Assembly: GCF_024345475.1 (NCBI RefSeq)
Contig: NZ_JAGQBE010000010.1
Span: 1 to 59,773, forward strand
Direction: 5' to 3'
Source of the DNA: Cyanobium sp. T1B-Tous
GTDB taxonomy: Bacteria > Cyanobacteriota > Cyanobacteriia > PCC-6307 > Cyanobiaceae
Length of the DNA stretch: 59,773 nt
Within the stretch, counting starts at the first letter, position 1, and the number at the start of each line of letters is the position of its first letter. Below, piece by piece: positions 1 to 10,525 of this stretch. Made by a program: the position numbers and the translations under genes. A model generated the notes under the pieces. The model ran no database searches, was not told the DNA's origin, and saw nothing but the letters and a program-made list of their open reading frames with translations.

Positions 1-1051
1 GAGCCTGCACCAGCTCCTGCCCGAGCAGGGGCAGCACCAGGCCGTGGCGGGCCCCATGGCCGGCCAGGCCGGGGCGGCGCTGGTCGAGGGGGAGCAGCTG
101 CTCTTCCGCATCGAGGGGAAGGTGGTGCACCGCCACCGCGGTGATCACCCCATCGGCCAGGCCGGTGATCAGGGCTTCGCGATCCTCCGGAGCCCCCAGG
201 GAGGGCCGCAGCCGCCAGCCTTCGGCGGTTGGGTCGAGGTTGCCGCTGTCGGCCAGCAGGTGCCACCAGCCCACGGTGGCCTGGGGCCGCCGCCGGGCCT
301 GCCGCACCAGCGCCGTGCCGGCGGCGGTGGAGAGGTTCATCAGCACCAGCTTCACGGCGGGACGCAGCTCCGCCAGGGTGAGCAGGCTCTGCAGCGGCAG
401 GGTCTCGCTCAACACGGGATCGGGGGGCCAGCCGGCCCGCAGGGCCTCCACGCTTTCGCGCACGAAGCCGCCGCCGGTGAGACTGCCGTCGCGAGGCGCC
501 ACCAGCACAGGCTGGGAGCCCATTTCGGCCAGCAGCAGGCCGCGCTCCAGCAGGGCCAGGGGTGGGGTTTGGTCGGAGCCGGCCAGGCCAATGGCGCCAG
601 CCTCCAGCTGGTCGCGGTGGGGAGCCAGCTCCTGGTCGGCCCCCTCCTGGCTGAAGCTGCCCCAGAGGGAAAGGTGCATCGGGGCCGGCCAGCGGAGCCC
701 CAACCGCTCGGGCCTGTCACGCCACGGCGTGGCCCAGGGCAGCAGCCCCACGGTGCCGTATCCCCCCGCGGCGGCCGCGGCGGCCAGGCTGTCGAGATCC
801 TCCGCCCGTCCCCCCAGAGGCTGCTCCAGCACGCTGTGGGGATCCACCAGGGCGGGCGCCAGCAGCCAGTCCTGGGCGGCCGTGGGGCTCAGCTCGAGGC
901 CGGCCGCTTGCCGGGTGGCCTCCTCACCCCAGGCCAGCAGGGCGCCATCGGCGTCGATCAGGGCATCGCCAGGGGCCATCGCCTGGCCTGGACCAGCCAG
1001 CAGCTGCACCTGGTGAAGCCAGAGGGGGCGGGTCAAAACTTCAGAGGGCAC
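1..1051 (-). CDS. Dihydroorotase-like amidohydrolase, probably non-catalytic, partial at 3' end
   Basis: The minus-strand frame is open from a GTG at 1051 (or a TTG at 1036) to the window edge, so the C-terminus is missing. The GTG lies inside the last codons of the upstream phosphatase gene, which suggests coupled translation. The fold is recognisable as dihydroorotase-like by the motif LVDPHSVLEQP, equivalent to the family's metal-binding DPHVHLREP segment. The second metal-binding histidine of the HxH motif is replaced by valine, and the usual late DHAPH motif is reduced to VHHLP. From family knowledge these losses suggest an inactive paralogue rather than the pyrimidine-pathway enzyme; that is inference. 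Family assignment is moderately sure. Confidence 0.65.
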   Translation of the reverse strand, partial: MPSEVLTRPLWLHQVQLLAGPGQAMAPGDALIDADGALLAWGEEATRQAAGLELSPTAAQDWLLAPALVDPHSVLEQPLGGRAEDLDSLAAAAAAGGYGTVGLLPWATPWRDRPERLGLRWPAPMHLSLWGSFSQEGADQELAPHRDQLEAGAIGLAGSDQTPPLALLERGLLLAEMGSQPVLVAPRDGSLTGGGFVRESVEALRAGWPPDPVLSETLPLQSLLTLAELRPAVKLVLMNLSTAAGTALVRQARRRPQATVGWWHLLADSGNLDPTAEGWRLRPSLGAPEDREALITGLADGVITAVAVHHLPLDAEEQLLPLDQRRPGLAGHGARHGLVLPLLGQELVQA

Positions 1052-2375
1052 CCGCGGCGGTGCGATCCAACACGCCCCCAAGATGGGGGGTGAGGTTCAT
1101 GGCGGCCACCACCGGCCGGCCGTGGGCACCCTCGGGGTAGTCGATCACGGTGACGCCGCCGTTGCCCTGCTTGATCGCCCAGATGTCCGCGGGGCCCAGG
1201 CCCAGCAGCCCGCACAGGATCGTTTTATTGACGGCGTCATGGGCCACCACCAGGGCTGTTTCGTCGGCGTCCAGGCCAGCGGCGATGCGTTGCCAGGTGG
1301 CCAGGGAGCGGTCCCACACCTGCTGAAGGGTTTCCCCCTCCGGCATCTGCACGGTCTCGGGGGCCCGTTTCCAGTCGGCCAGCAACTCGGGCCAACCCTC
1401 GGCGATCTCCTGTTCGAGCCGTCCCTCCCAGAGCCCATGGCCGATCTCCACCAGGCCGGTGCTGCTGGTGAGCGGCACGCCGGGGTGGGCCGCCAGGATC
1501 GCCTCAGCGGTCTGGCGCGGCCGGGCCATGCAGCTGGTGTAGGCCCGGTGGATGGTCACCGGGGCCAGAAACCGGCCGGCGGCTTCGGCCTGGGAGCGGC
1601 CGGTGGCATTGAGGGGAATATCGATCTGACCCTGGAAGCGGCCTTCGCGGTTCCAGTCGGTTTCGCCGTGGCGCACCAGCAGCAGGCGCGCCCCGTCCCC
1701 TTTGGCAGGCAGGGGATCCCCCAGGTGGGCCAGCCCATTCAGCGACTCCACCTGAACGCCGCTGGCATTCAGGTTGAGCACCGAGATGCCGCAGTTGTCG
1801 ACCCGCAGCCGGCGAAAGCCGCTGACGGGCAGATCCAGCAGGGCCAGCAGCAGGCAGCGCAGGATGGCGTTGTGGCCCACCACCAGCACGGTCTGGGGGG
1901 CAGCCTGGTCGTCCGCCAGGGCGGCGGCATGGCGTTCCAGCAGCCGTTGGCGGAACCCCCGGGCCTGCCCCATCAGCTCCTCCAGGGGGCGGTAGGTGCT
2001 GCCATTGGCCCGCTGCAGCTCCAGCAGTTCGGGCGCCTGGCGCCACTGGCGCTCCTGCTCGCTGAACTGCTCCTTCAGCTCGCGGCGCAGCAGGCCGCTC
2101 CACGGTTCCAGGTCAATTTCCAGCAGCCCCTCATCGAGCTGGGCGTCCAGGCCCTGGCCCTGGGCTTCAAGGAGCAGCCGAGCGGTGTCGGCGGCCCGCC
2201 CCAGGGGCGAGCTGTAGGCCGCCGCAAAGGTGAGATCCCTCAGGGCGTCGCCGGTGGTGCGGGCCTGCTGTTGGCCGGTGTCCGTGAGGCTGGAGAGATC
2301 GTCGCGACCCTGGATCCGGTGCTCCACGTTGAAGCTGCTCAGCCCATGGCGCACCAACACAATCCGAAGGGGCAC
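1041..2375 (-). CDS. Two-domain histidine phosphatase (phosphoglycerate mutase superfamily)
   Basis: This is a tandem histidine-phosphatase protein of about 444 residues. The first domain opens with VLVRHGLSSFN and the second, near the middle, with LLVRHGETDWN; both carry the catalytic RHG, and each has a later VGHN or VAHD histidine. Cyanobacterial proteins of this layout are related to plant 2-carboxyarabinitol-1-phosphate phosphatase, so a sugar-phosphate phosphatase acting around Rubisco is possible, but the substrate cannot be read from sequence. I chose the GTG at 2375 because homologues begin a few residues before the RHG motif; an ATG at 2426 would add 17 unlikely residues. It is divergent from the CPBP protease gene and overlaps the next gene by a few bases. 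Confidence 0.8.
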   Translation of the reverse strand: MPLRIVLVRHGLSSFNVEHRIQGRDDLSSLTDTGQQQARTTGDALRDLTFAAAYSSPLGRAADTARLLLEAQGQGLDAQLDEGLLEIDLEPWSGLLRRELKEQFSEQERQWRQAPELLELQRANGSTYRPLEELMGQARGFRQRLLERHAAALADDQAAPQTVLVVGHNAILRCLLLALLDLPVSGFRRLRVDNCGISVLNLNASGVQVESLNGLAHLGDPLPAKGDGARLLLVRHGETDWNREGRFQGQIDIPLNATGRSQAEAAGRFLAPVTIHRAYTSCMARPRQTAEAILAAHPGVPLTSSTGLVEIGHGLWEGRLEQEIAEGWPELLADWKRAPETVQMPEGETLQQVWDRSLATWQRIAAGLDADETALVVAHDAVNKTILCGLLGLGPADIWAIKQGNGGVTVIDYPEGAHGRPVVAAMNLTPHLGGVLDRTAAGAL

Positions 2376-2452
2376 GGGCTGGAGGCTGCTCGCCACCCAT
2401 CGTATGGGAGGGGCCAGAATCCCCATTCCTGAGCGCCCCGGAGGGCCTGCGG

Positions 2453-3865
2453 TTGAACGTCAGTCCCCCGCCGCAACCCCGCCAGAGCGGGGGTTGGACC
2501 ACCGGACTGGCCCTGCTCAGCCTCGCGCTCAGCGGTCTGCTCTGGCTCAACGGCCTGGTGGACAGCCTGCAGCGCCCGTCGGTGGGGAACGCCCTGGAGC
2601 TGCGCCAGCTCGAGCTGACGGCCCTGGCCGCTCCGGCCCTGCCCGCCAGCCTCCGCTCCAGCCTGGCGGGGGAGCAGCCCCTCGACGCCCTGCGTCGGGC
2701 GTTGCGCAAGCAGCTCGACGACTCCCCGGTGCCGCCGGCACCCCAGCTCCAGCTGCAATTGGCCCTGCTGGAGCGTCAGGCGGGTGAGTCTGAGGAGGCC
2801 ACGCAACGGCTGCAGGAGCTGGGTCAGCAGGTGCCCCCCAGCCAGCGCCCCCTGCTGGAGGCCCTGCTTCTGCCCGCCAGGGGCCAGGACGCCCAACGGA
2901 CCGCCGTCGAGACGGAAGGACTGCTGGAGGGTTGGGAGGCATCGCCCCTCAGCCGCCAGCTGGTTTGCCAGGCCCTGGGTGGCCCCCCCGACGACTGCGC
3001 TGATCGGCCAGCCCAGCGGGCTGCGGTGGGGCGCCTGCTGGGCACGGCCGTGGCGCCCGTGCTGCTGCTGGTGCTCGGCACGGCGCTGCTGCTGCGCCAG
3101 CTGTGGCTGCGCTGGCGCGGCAAGGCGCCTGCCCCCTCCCCCCTGGCGGGCCCACCCCTGAACCTGGCGCAAGCCACCCTGCTCATTGCCGGGGGCTTCG
3201 TGGTGCTCGGGGAGCTGGTGATGCCCCTGCTGCTGGCCCCCCTGCTGCAGGGGGTGCTGAGCCCCCTGGCTGCCCAGCCGGCCCTGCAGCAAGGCTTGCT
3301 GGTCATGGGGCTCTATCTGGGCCTGATGGCCGTTCCCCTGGTGCTGTTGTGGAGCCAGCTGCGGCCCCATGGCTCGGCTCCGGCGGGAGGCTGGCTGCAG
3401 TGGCACTGGCTGCCGCTGGGCAGTGCCCTGCGCCGGGCCGTGGCCCAGGTGCTGATGGTGCTCCCCGTGGTGGCCCTGGTGGGTTGGCTGCTGGAGCGCC
3501 TGGTGGGCGATCCGGGCGGGAGCAACCCCCTGCTGGAGCTCGTGCTCACCAGTGCCAACCCCCTCGCCCTGCTGTGTTTTGCCGTCACGGCTGTGGTGCT
3601 GGCCCCCCTGTTTGAGGAAACCCTGTTCCGCGGCGTGTTGCTGCCGGTGCTGGCCCAGCGCTGGGGCGGTGTGGCCGCCGTGACGATCAGTGCCCTGGTC
3701 TTCGGCATCGCCCATCTCAGCCTGGGGGAACTGCCGCCTTTGTTCGTCCTGGGTCTGGGCCTCGGTTGGCTGCGGCTGCAGAGCGGGCGCCTCGGCGCCA
3801 GCGTGCTGATGCACAGTCTCTGGAACGGACTCACCTTCGCCAACCTGTTGCTCCTGGCGGGTTGA
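2453..3865 (+). CDS. CPBP family intramembrane metalloprotease
   Basis: This is a membrane protein of 470 residues. It has one N-terminal hydrophobic segment (about residues 15-32), a soluble region rich in Leu, Gln and Ala (about 40-195), then multiple C-terminal membrane segments. The CPBP/Abi signature is present: EETLFRG gives the EExxxR motif near residue 390, followed by FGIAHL and a later HSLWN histidine. From family knowledge these are CAAX-prenyl-protease-like enzymes with unknown bacterial substrates. The start is a TTG at 2453 preceded by no strong ribosome site, so the exact N-terminus is uncertain. It precedes the FtsL-like/ftsI pair by 34 bases in the same direction. Confidence 0.8.
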   Translation: MNVSPPPQPRQSGGWTTGLALLSLALSGLLWLNGLVDSLQRPSVGNALELRQLELTALAAPALPASLRSSLAGEQPLDALRRALRKQLDDSPVPPAPQLQLQLALLERQAGESEEATQRLQELGQQVPPSQRPLLEALLLPARGQDAQRTAVETEGLLEGWEASPLSRQLVCQALGGPPDDCADRPAQRAAVGRLLGTAVAPVLLLVLGTALLLRQLWLRWRGKAPAPSPLAGPPLNLAQATLLIAGGFVVLGELVMPLLLAPLLQGVLSPLAAQPALQQGLLVMGLYLGLMAVPLVLLWSQLRPHGSAPAGGWLQWHWLPLGSALRRAVAQVLMVLPVVALVGWLLERLVGDPGGSNPLLELVLTSANPLALLCFAVTAVVLAPLFEETLFRGVLLPVLAQRWGGVAAVTISALVFGIAHLSLGELPPLFVLGLGLGWLRLQSGRLGASVLMHSLWNGLTFANLLLLAG

Positions 3866-3899
3866 GAGGGCCAAGCACCCTTGCTGGCCCGCACCAGGG

Positions 3900-4454
3900 G
3901 TGGTTCAATCGCGCAGTGCTCGGCCCCTCCCCTTGGTTGCCTCCCCATCCCCACGGCAGGCTCCCGACGGTCCCGTTCCAGTGGCGCCCCGTCCCACCTG
4001 GGGCCTGACCCGATCCCCAGCCGCCACCGTGGCGGGGGGCGCTGGCAAGCGTGCTCAGCGCCGCACCCTGGAATTGATCCAGGGCTCCCTGTCGGGCCGC
4101 AAGCTGGAGCGCCGCGCCCCCTGGATCACCAGCCTGCACCGCGCCACCGACGGAACCCTGGCCGGGCTCGGGGTGTGCATGCTGGCCCTGAGTGCCCTCA
4201 CCCTGCACTGGCAGAACCAGTGGGGGGTGAGCTACCAGCAGATGGAGGCCGCCCAAGTGCTGGAGCACAAGCTGCAGGAATCGGCAGCTTTGCTGGAGCA
4301 ACACCACCTGGGGGCGGTGAAGCGGCCGGGTTGGTTGGTGCCCACCAGCAGCGAAAAGCTGATCTATCTCCCCAGCCCCAGGTCCGCTGCCACGGCGTCT
4401 GGCCTGCCCTTGCTGGGCAGCATCCAGTTGCGCCAGATCCGCTCGGGCTACTGA
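3900..4454 (+). CDS. FtsL-like small membrane protein upstream of ftsI
   Basis: This is a protein of 184 residues from a GTG start. A long proline- and arginine-rich cytoplasmic segment is followed by a single membrane helix at about residues 85-102 (LAGLGVCMLALSAL), then a short periplasmic region with heptad-like leucines and glutamines (about 108-135). That layout and the position directly before ftsI resemble FtsL-type divisome proteins, which form a coiled coil with FtsB. Sequence similarity to FtsL is not evident, so this is inference from topology and context. Its TGA overlaps the ftsI ATG (TGATG), implying translational coupling. Confidence 0.65.
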   Translation: MVQSRSARPLPLVASPSPRQAPDGPVPVAPRPTWGLTRSPAATVAGGAGKRAQRRTLELIQGSLSGRKLERRAPWITSLHRATDGTLAGLGVCMLALSALTLHWQNQWGVSYQQMEAAQVLEHKLQESAALLEQHHLGAVKRPGWLVPTSSEKLIYLPSPRSAATASGLPLLGSIQLRQIRSGY

Positions 4455-6271
4455 TGACGCCGAGCCGTCACCGGGGACCGACGCGCGGCCGGACGGGGAG
4501 CCAGCAACGGGTGGTGGCGATCCAGCCGGTGCCCACCGGGCGGTTGCTGGCGGTGTACGGCCTGCTCTGTGCCGGCTTGGTGGGGCTGGCCTGTCGGTTG
4601 GCCTGGCTGCAGGTGGTGGATGCCACCAACCTCCAGAACCGGGCCCACGCCATCCAGACCCAGACCACCAAGCCGATCGGCAAGCGCCGCACGATCGTCG
4701 ATCGCAATGGCCGCTTGGTGGCCCTCGACGAGCAGCGCTTCACCCTCTGGGCCCACCCCCGCTATTTCAACTTCCCGGGCGATGACCCCCAGAAGGTTCG
4801 CAGTGCCGATGAGGTGGCCGGCAAGTTGGCGGCCGTGCTGGCGCTGCCCAAGCCGGTGCTGCTCCAGACCATGGCTGGCCGTCGCAGTGGCGTGAAGCTG
4901 CGCACCGATCTCGATCCTGAAACGGCCGAACGGGTGCGCCAGCTCGGCATCAGCGGCCTGGATCTGGAGGCCTATCCCCACCGGATCTATCCCCAGGGCC
5001 CGCTGTTCGCCAACGTGGTGGGCTTCCTCAATCTGGAGCGCGTACCCCAAGCCGGCCTGGAGCAGAGCCGCGACAGCGACCTCAAGCGCCAGGAAACGGC
5101 CCTGCAGATGCGCCGGGGTGCCGATGGCACTCCCCTGCCGGCTGGCCTGACGGCGGGCTCGCTCTATGGCGACGACCTGCGCCTGCAGCTCACGCTGGAT
5201 GCCCGCCTGCAGCAGGTGGCCCAGCAGGCCCTGGTGAAGCAGGTGAAGAAGTGGAACGCCAAGCGCGGCGCAGCCCTGGTGATGGACGTGCGCAACGGCG
5301 AGATGCTGGCACTCGCCTCCACCCCCACCTACGACCCCAACCAATTCTGGAAGTTCAATCCCGGGCTGTTCCGGGAATGGTCGGTGCAGGACCTCTACGA
5401 ACCGGGCTCCACCTTCAAGCCGATCAACCTGGCCCTGGCCCTGCAGGAAAAGGCCATTCAGGCTGATGGCCGCGTGTCCGATACCGGCCAGCTCACCATC
5501 GGCGGCTGGCCGATCTTCAACCACGACAAGCGGGCCAACGGTCTGATTGATTTCCCCACCGTGCTTCAGGTGTCGAGCAACGTCGGCATGGTGCAGGCCA
5601 TGTCCCAGGTGAAGCGGGATCGCTTCTGGCACTGGCTGCACACCCTGGGCATCGATGGCACCCCTGACACCGATCTGCCTGGCGCCGTGGCCGGTGAGCT
5701 CAAGTCCCGCAAGGCCTTCACCAGCCAGGCCATCGAACCTGCCGTGGCAGCCTTCGGCCAGGGCTTCTCCCTCACCCCCCTGAAGCTGCTGCAGCTCCAC
5801 GCCATGTTGGCCAATGGCGGCTGGTTGGTGAGTCCCCACATCACGCGGGGGCTGCGTTCCGGCGATGCCCTGGCCAGCTCCCCGGCCAGTGGCGGCCTGC
5901 GGCTGCTCGATCCCACCGTCACCCGCACCGTGATGGGCTGGATGGAGTCGGTGGTGGAGAACAGCAGCGGCCTGGGCATGAAGATTCCTGGCTACCGCAT
6001 CGGTGGCAAGACCGGCACCGCCCAGAAGGCCGAGCGCGGGGTCTACATCCCAGGTGCGCTGATCACCAGTTTTGTGGGCCACTTGCCCATCGACGATCCC
6101 CGCTACGTCGTGCTGGTGGTGGTGGATGAACCCAAGGGCGGCAACACCTTCGGCTCCACGGTGGCCGCACCCGTGGCCCGGCAGATCATCGATGCCCTGC
6201 TGGTGCTGGAGCGCATTCCTCCCTCCCGCCCCACGGCAGCCCAAAAACCGCCCACCAAGCCGCCGGCCTGA
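4454..6271 (+). CDS. ftsI: Peptidoglycan transpeptidase FtsI (penicillin-binding protein 3-type)
   Basis: This septal D,D-transpeptidase has about 605 residues. It shows an N-terminal membrane anchor (about residues 28-50), a dimerisation domain, and a transpeptidase domain with all three penicillin-binding motifs: the active-site STFK with Ser near 319, SSN with Ser near 374, and KTGT with Lys near 519. The protein cross-links peptidoglycan at the division site, in complex with FtsW. I used the ATG at 4454 because it overlaps the stop of the preceding FtsL-like gene; the frame remains open upstream to 3881 but that stretch codes for the other gene in another frame. Confidence 0.95.
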   Translation: MTPSRHRGPTRGRTGSQQRVVAIQPVPTGRLLAVYGLLCAGLVGLACRLAWLQVVDATNLQNRAHAIQTQTTKPIGKRRTIVDRNGRLVALDEQRFTLWAHPRYFNFPGDDPQKVRSADEVAGKLAAVLALPKPVLLQTMAGRRSGVKLRTDLDPETAERVRQLGISGLDLEAYPHRIYPQGPLFANVVGFLNLERVPQAGLEQSRDSDLKRQETALQMRRGADGTPLPAGLTAGSLYGDDLRLQLTLDARLQQVAQQALVKQVKKWNAKRGAALVMDVRNGEMLALASTPTYDPNQFWKFNPGLFREWSVQDLYEPGSTFKPINLALALQEKAIQADGRVSDTGQLTIGGWPIFNHDKRANGLIDFPTVLQVSSNVGMVQAMSQVKRDRFWHWLHTLGIDGTPDTDLPGAVAGELKSRKAFTSQAIEPAVAAFGQGFSLTPLKLLQLHAMLANGGWLVSPHITRGLRSGDALASSPASGGLRLLDPTVTRTVMGWMESVVENSSGLGMKIPGYRIGGKTGTAQKAERGVYIPGALITSFVGHLPIDDPRYVVLVVVDEPKGGNTFGSTVAAPVARQIIDALLVLERIPPSRPTAAQKPPTKPPA

Positions 6272-6416
6272 GTTCGGCCTGGGGCGCCCCGCCTGTTGCC
6301 GTTCCCTCAAGGATCGCCATGGCCCTCTGGGTGAGCCCGGAAACGCTGGCTAGCGTGACGCCAACCAGGGTTGTGCGTCTGCCATCCCCACCTACCTGCT
6401 GTCCAACCCGCTGTCC

Positions 6417-7598
6417 ATGGCCAACCTGCTCGATCAACTCGCCGCCATGACCGTGGTGGTGTCCGATACCGGCGACATCGACGCGATCAAGCAGTTCACA
6501 CCCCGCGATGCCACCACCAACCCGTCGCTGATCCTGGCGGCGGCCCAGATTCCCACCTACCAAAACCTGATCGATCGCTCCCTGCAGGAGTCGCGTCAGG
6601 TGATGGGCGTGGATGCCGGTGCCGATGCCGTGGTGCGGGAAGCCCTCGATGAGATCTGCGTCACCTTCGGCAAGGAGATTCTCAAGATCGTGCCGGGGCG
6701 GGTGTCCACGGAGGTGGATGCGCGGCTGAGCTACGACACCGAGGCCACCATCACCAAGGCCCGCAAGCTGATCGGGCTCTACAACCAGGCCGGCATCAGC
6801 AACGACCGGGTGCTGATCAAGGTGGCTTCCACCTGGGAAGGCATCCGGGCCGCCGAGCAGCTGGAGCGGGAAGGCATCCACTGCAATCTCACCCTGTTGT
6901 TTGGTTTTGCCCAGGCGGTGGCCTGTGCCGAAGCGGGGGTCACCCTGATTTCCCCGTTTGTGGGTCGCATTCTCGATTGGTACAAGAAGAGCACCGGCCG
7001 TGACGGCTACCCCGGTCCCGAGGATCCCGGCGTGGTGTCGGTGACCCAGATCTTCAATTACTTCAAGACCTACGGCTACAAGACCGAGGTGATGGGGGCC
7101 AGCTTCCGCAACATCGAGGAGATCATCGAGCTGGCGGGCTGCGACCTGCTCACCATCTCCCCGGCCCTGTTGGATCAGTTGCGCCACACCGAAGGGGAAC
7201 TGGAGCGAAAGCTGAACGCCTTTGATCCCGCCCCCACGGAAGCCCAGATCCATCTCGACGAGGCCCATTTCCGCCAGATGCTGGCGTCTGACCCCATGGC
7301 CACCGAAAAGCTCGATGAGGGCATCCGGGGCTTCTGCAAGGCGATCGAAACCCTGGAAGCCCAGTTGGCCCATCGCCTGGCCGAGCTCGAGGGCGGTGCC
7401 GCCTTCAGCCATGCCGTGCACGAGATCTTCCTGCTCAACGACCTCGATGGCGATGGCTGCATCACCCGTGAGGAGTGGCTCGGCAGCGATGCGGTGTTCG
7501 ATGCCCTCGACACGGACAACGATGGCCGCCTCGCTCCTGAGGACATCAAGGGTGGTCTGGGCGCCGCGTTGGTGGGCGCAGGCATGGGCCAGCCTTAA
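6417..7598 (+). CDS. tal: Transaldolase with C-terminal EF-hand pair
   Basis: This pentose-phosphate/Calvin-cycle-linked enzyme transfers a dihydroxyacetone unit between sugar phosphates. The TalB-type barrel fills about residues 1-325; the Schiff-base lysine is Lys135 in LIKVAST, and the TTNPSL motif lies near residue 40. The remaining 65 residues carry two calcium-binding-like loops, one starting at Asp342 ([12 protein letters not shown]) and one at Asp365 ([12 protein letters not shown]). The fusion is, as I recall, known in marine picocyanobacteria and could couple the enzyme to calcium, which has not been shown here. The start ATG fits the usual N-terminus. Confidence 0.93.
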   Translation: MANLLDQLAAMTVVVSDTGDIDAIKQFTPRDATTNPSLILAAAQIPTYQNLIDRSLQESRQVMGVDAGADAVVREALDEICVTFGKEILKIVPGRVSTEVDARLSYDTEATITKARKLIGLYNQAGISNDRVLIKVASTWEGIRAAEQLEREGIHCNLTLLFGFAQAVACAEAGVTLISPFVGRILDWYKKSTGRDGYPGPEDPGVVSVTQIFNYFKTYGYKTEVMGASFRNIEEIIELAGCDLLTISPALLDQLRHTEGELERKLNAFDPAPTEAQIHLDEAHFRQMLASDPMATEKLDEGIRGFCKAIETLEAQLAHRLAELEGGAAFSHAVHEIFLLNDLDGDGCITREEWLGSDAVFDALDTDNDGRLAPEDIKGGLGAALVGAGMGQP

Positions 7599-7645
7599 CC
7601 GGCTTCAGGCACACTGGCGGCATCCGACCTCCCCTCTGTCGCCCT

Positions 7646-8023
7646 GTGAACGCCCTCGACACCATGCGCGCCCTGGCCAGCAACGGGGAGGTGGTCACGG
7701 TGGAACCCGGTGCGCTCATCTTTTCCTCCGGGGAATCGGGGGAGTGCATGTTCGGCCTCTTGGAGGGGTCCGTTCAGCTGAGCTGGAACGGAGACCAGGG
7801 CCATGAGCAGATCAATGCGGGCGATGTCTTTGGTGCCGGGGCCCTGGTCACCAACGATCACCGCCGCTACGGCAACGCCCGGGCCCTGACCCCCTGCAAG
7901 CTGCTGGTGATGAACCGCGAGAAATTCCTCTTTGCGGTGCAGGAGTCGCCCATGTTCGCCATCGAGCTGCTGGGATCGATTGATCAGCGGCTGCGGCAGC
8001 TCAAGGACTGCACCAGGATTTAG
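7646..8023 (+). CDS. Stand-alone cyclic nucleotide-binding-domain protein
   Basis: This protein of 125 residues from a GTG start consists almost entirely of a CRP-like beta-roll: EVVTVEPGALIFSSGE and later GDVFGAGALV match the cupin-like cNMP-binding fold. The usual phosphate-binding arginine segment is not clear. There is no helix-turn-helix, so it is not a transcription factor by itself. It ends head-to-head against the reductase gene (their stops adjoin at 8023/8024). Function unknown; it may be a ligand sensor acting with partners. The nucleotidyl cyclase encoded at 48.5-49.6 kb could supply a ligand, which is speculation. Confidence 0.75.
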   Translation: MNALDTMRALASNGEVVTVEPGALIFSSGESGECMFGLLEGSVQLSWNGDQGHEQINAGDVFGAGALVTNDHRRYGNARALTPCKLLVMNREKFLFAVQESPMFAIELLGSIDQRLRQLKDCTRI

Positions 8024-9190
8024 CTAACGGCGCTGGAACAGCAGCCGTCGGATCACCCGCTGGGCGATGTCGCCGTAGCCCATCTCCCCCGAGAGGATCT
8101 GGGCGATCCGCTGGGGTGCCGTGGGGCGTTTGATGCCGAGTTGGTAGCCCACCCTTGGCACCCGGTAAAACACCTGGGCCATCCGTTTGCCCCAGGCCAT
8201 CGACTCGCCCCAGTCCTGCCGCATGCGGCGTGAATAGTCCGCCAGGGCCGCGGGATCCCCATCCAGCCAGGGCCCCAGGGCCTCGGCAGCCCGGCAGCCG
8301 CTGATCAGGGCGGGCCGGATCCCCTCCGCCAGGAAGGGATCGCACAGGGACGCCGCATCCCCCACAACCACCAGGCCGGTGTTGTCCCCCTGGCCATGGA
8401 GGGGATGGTGGCCATCCCAGATGCGCAGTTGGCCGCTGCGCCGGTCGCCCGCATCCGGTGGCAGGCCCAGGCTGGGCAGCAGCTGGGTCAGCACCGCGTC
8501 GGCATCGGCGGGATCGCGGCCGATGAAGGTGCCCACACCGATGCTGTAGCCCCCCTGGCGGGGGAAGGCCCAGCAGAAGCCATGGCGCACCAGGCCGAAT
8601 TCAAAGCGGGCGGTGCTGGGCTCCGCCACGGCACAGTCCACTTCCACCGACACCGTGTCGGCAAAGCGGGGGCGGGCAGGCCCCAGGCCGTGGCGGCCTG
8701 CCAGCTCGGATCCGGAGCCATCGGCGAGCACCACGGCCCGCGCCTCAAACTCCTGGGCCTCGCCACCAGGCCCCCGGCAGAGCAGGTGCCAGCGATCGCC
8801 GCTGCGCCGCAGCGCCTGCACCGTCACCCCCACCTGAAAGTCGGCACCGGCGGCCCTGGCCTGCTCCACCAGGTAGGCATCGAGCACGGAACGGCGCACG
8901 ATCCAGAACGGTGCATCCCCCGGCAGTTCGGCGGTAACCGGGTCGCCCAGGCACCAGGTGAATCGCACCCGTTCGATCACCGCATCGACGGCCGGGCTCA
9001 GATCGAAGGGAAACAGCGCCTGCATGGAGGCGGCCATCCCCCCCCCACAGGGTTTGGCCCGGGGGTAGGGGCCCCGTTCGAGCAGCAACACCCCGCGTCC
9101 CTGCTGGGCCAGATGAAAGGCGGCGGTGGCGCCGGCCGCGCCGGCCCCCACGACGATCACATCGGGGTGCCCGCTGGCGGAGTGGCTCAC
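8024..9190 (-). CDS. FAD-dependent oxidoreductase of the geranylgeranyl reductase family
   Basis: This protein has 388 residues. The N-terminal dinucleotide-binding motif [12 protein letters not shown] (about residues 11-22) is followed by an acidic [17 protein letters not shown] stretch typical of geranylgeranyl reductase-family flavoproteins, and a later [15 protein letters not shown] motif binds FAD. It is shorter than ChlP and may be a paralogue acting on another isoprenoid; the substrate is unresolved. The GTG start overlaps the frr stop (GTGA), so it is the last gene of a pyrH-frr-reductase operon. Confidence 0.8.
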   Translation of the reverse strand: MSHSASGHPDVIVVGAGAAGATAAFHLAQQGRGVLLLERGPYPRAKPCGGGMAASMQALFPFDLSPAVDAVIERVRFTWCLGDPVTAELPGDAPFWIVRRSVLDAYLVEQARAAGADFQVGVTVQALRRSGDRWHLLCRGPGGEAQEFEARAVVLADGSGSELAGRHGLGPARPRFADTVSVEVDCAVAEPSTARFEFGLVRHGFCWAFPRQGGYSIGVGTFIGRDPADADAVLTQLLPSLGLPPDAGDRRSGQLRIWDGHHPLHGQGDNTGLVVVGDAASLCDPFLAEGIRPALISGCRAAEALGPWLDGDPAALADYSRRMRQDWGESMAWGKRMAQVFYRVPRVGYQLGIKRPTAPQRIAQILSGEMGYGDIAQRVIRRLLFQRR

Positions 9191-9726
9191 ACCTTGAGGA
9201 TGTCGGCTTCCTTCTCGGCCAGAAGCTTTTCGAGTTCGGCGATGTACTTGTCGGTGAGCTTCTGCACCTTGTCCTGCTCATCGCGGCTCTGATCCTCCGA
9301 GAGCTCGCCGTCCTTTTCCTGCTTCTTCACCTTGTCAATCGCGTCGCGCCGCACGTTGCGCAGGGCCACCTTGCCCTCTTCGGCGTACTTGGCGGCGAGT
9401 TTGCACAGCTCCTTGCGGCGATCTTCGGTGAGGGGTGGGATGTTGATCCGGATCACCTTGCCGTCGTTGTTCGGCGTGAGGCCCAGGTCGCTCATGGCGA
9501 TGGCCTTCTCGATCAAGGCCATCGAACTGGTGTCGAAGGGCTGGATCTGGATGGTCTGGGAGTCGGGGATGGAGAGGGTGGCCAGCGACTTGAGCGGGGT
9601 GTCGGCGCCGTAGTACTCCACCGACAGCTTGTCGAGCAGGGAGGGGTTGGCGCGGCCCGTGCGGATGGTGTTGAAGGTGCGCTGGGTCGCGTCGAGCGAC
9701 TTGCGCATGCTGGCGTCCAAATCCAT
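9187..9726 (-). CDS. frr: Ribosome recycling factor
   Basis: With 179 residues this is a full-length ribosome recycling factor, which together with EF-G splits post-termination ribosomes. Typical sequences are visible: the N-terminal [11 protein letters not shown], the YYGADTPL hinge region, and the C-terminal helix with DEVQK-like residues. It lies 8 bases after pyrH and overlaps the downstream reductase, so these genes are co-transcribed. The pyrH-frr pairing is conserved in many bacteria, which supports both calls. Confidence 0.97.
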   Translation of the reverse strand: MDLDASMRKSLDATQRTFNTIRTGRANPSLLDKLSVEYYGADTPLKSLATLSIPDSQTIQIQPFDTSSMALIEKAIAMSDLGLTPNNDGKVIRINIPPLTEDRRKELCKLAAKYAEEGKVALRNVRRDAIDKVKKQEKDGELSEDQSRDEQDKVQKLTDKYIAELEKLLAEKEADILKV

Positions 9727-9734
9727 GGCTGGGG

Positions 9735-10442
<708 letters not shown>

Positions 10443-10525
10443 CGACCCCACTGATTTGCCGCACCGTAGCAACGGCCTTGCGTCCTGCCTTCCCCGCCGC
10501 TTCACTGCTGCAAAGCGACCGTGCC

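Noticed and set aside
1083-2432. 449-codon plus-strand frame antisense to the histidine phosphatase
   Set aside because: Typical GC-rich mirror frame: low-complexity Gly/Gln/His/Leu content, and the minus-strand frame carries two clear RHG motifs.
3881-6271. 796-codon frame including ftsI
   Set aside because: First 191 codons overlap the FtsL-like gene and are not family-like; ftsI starts at 4454.
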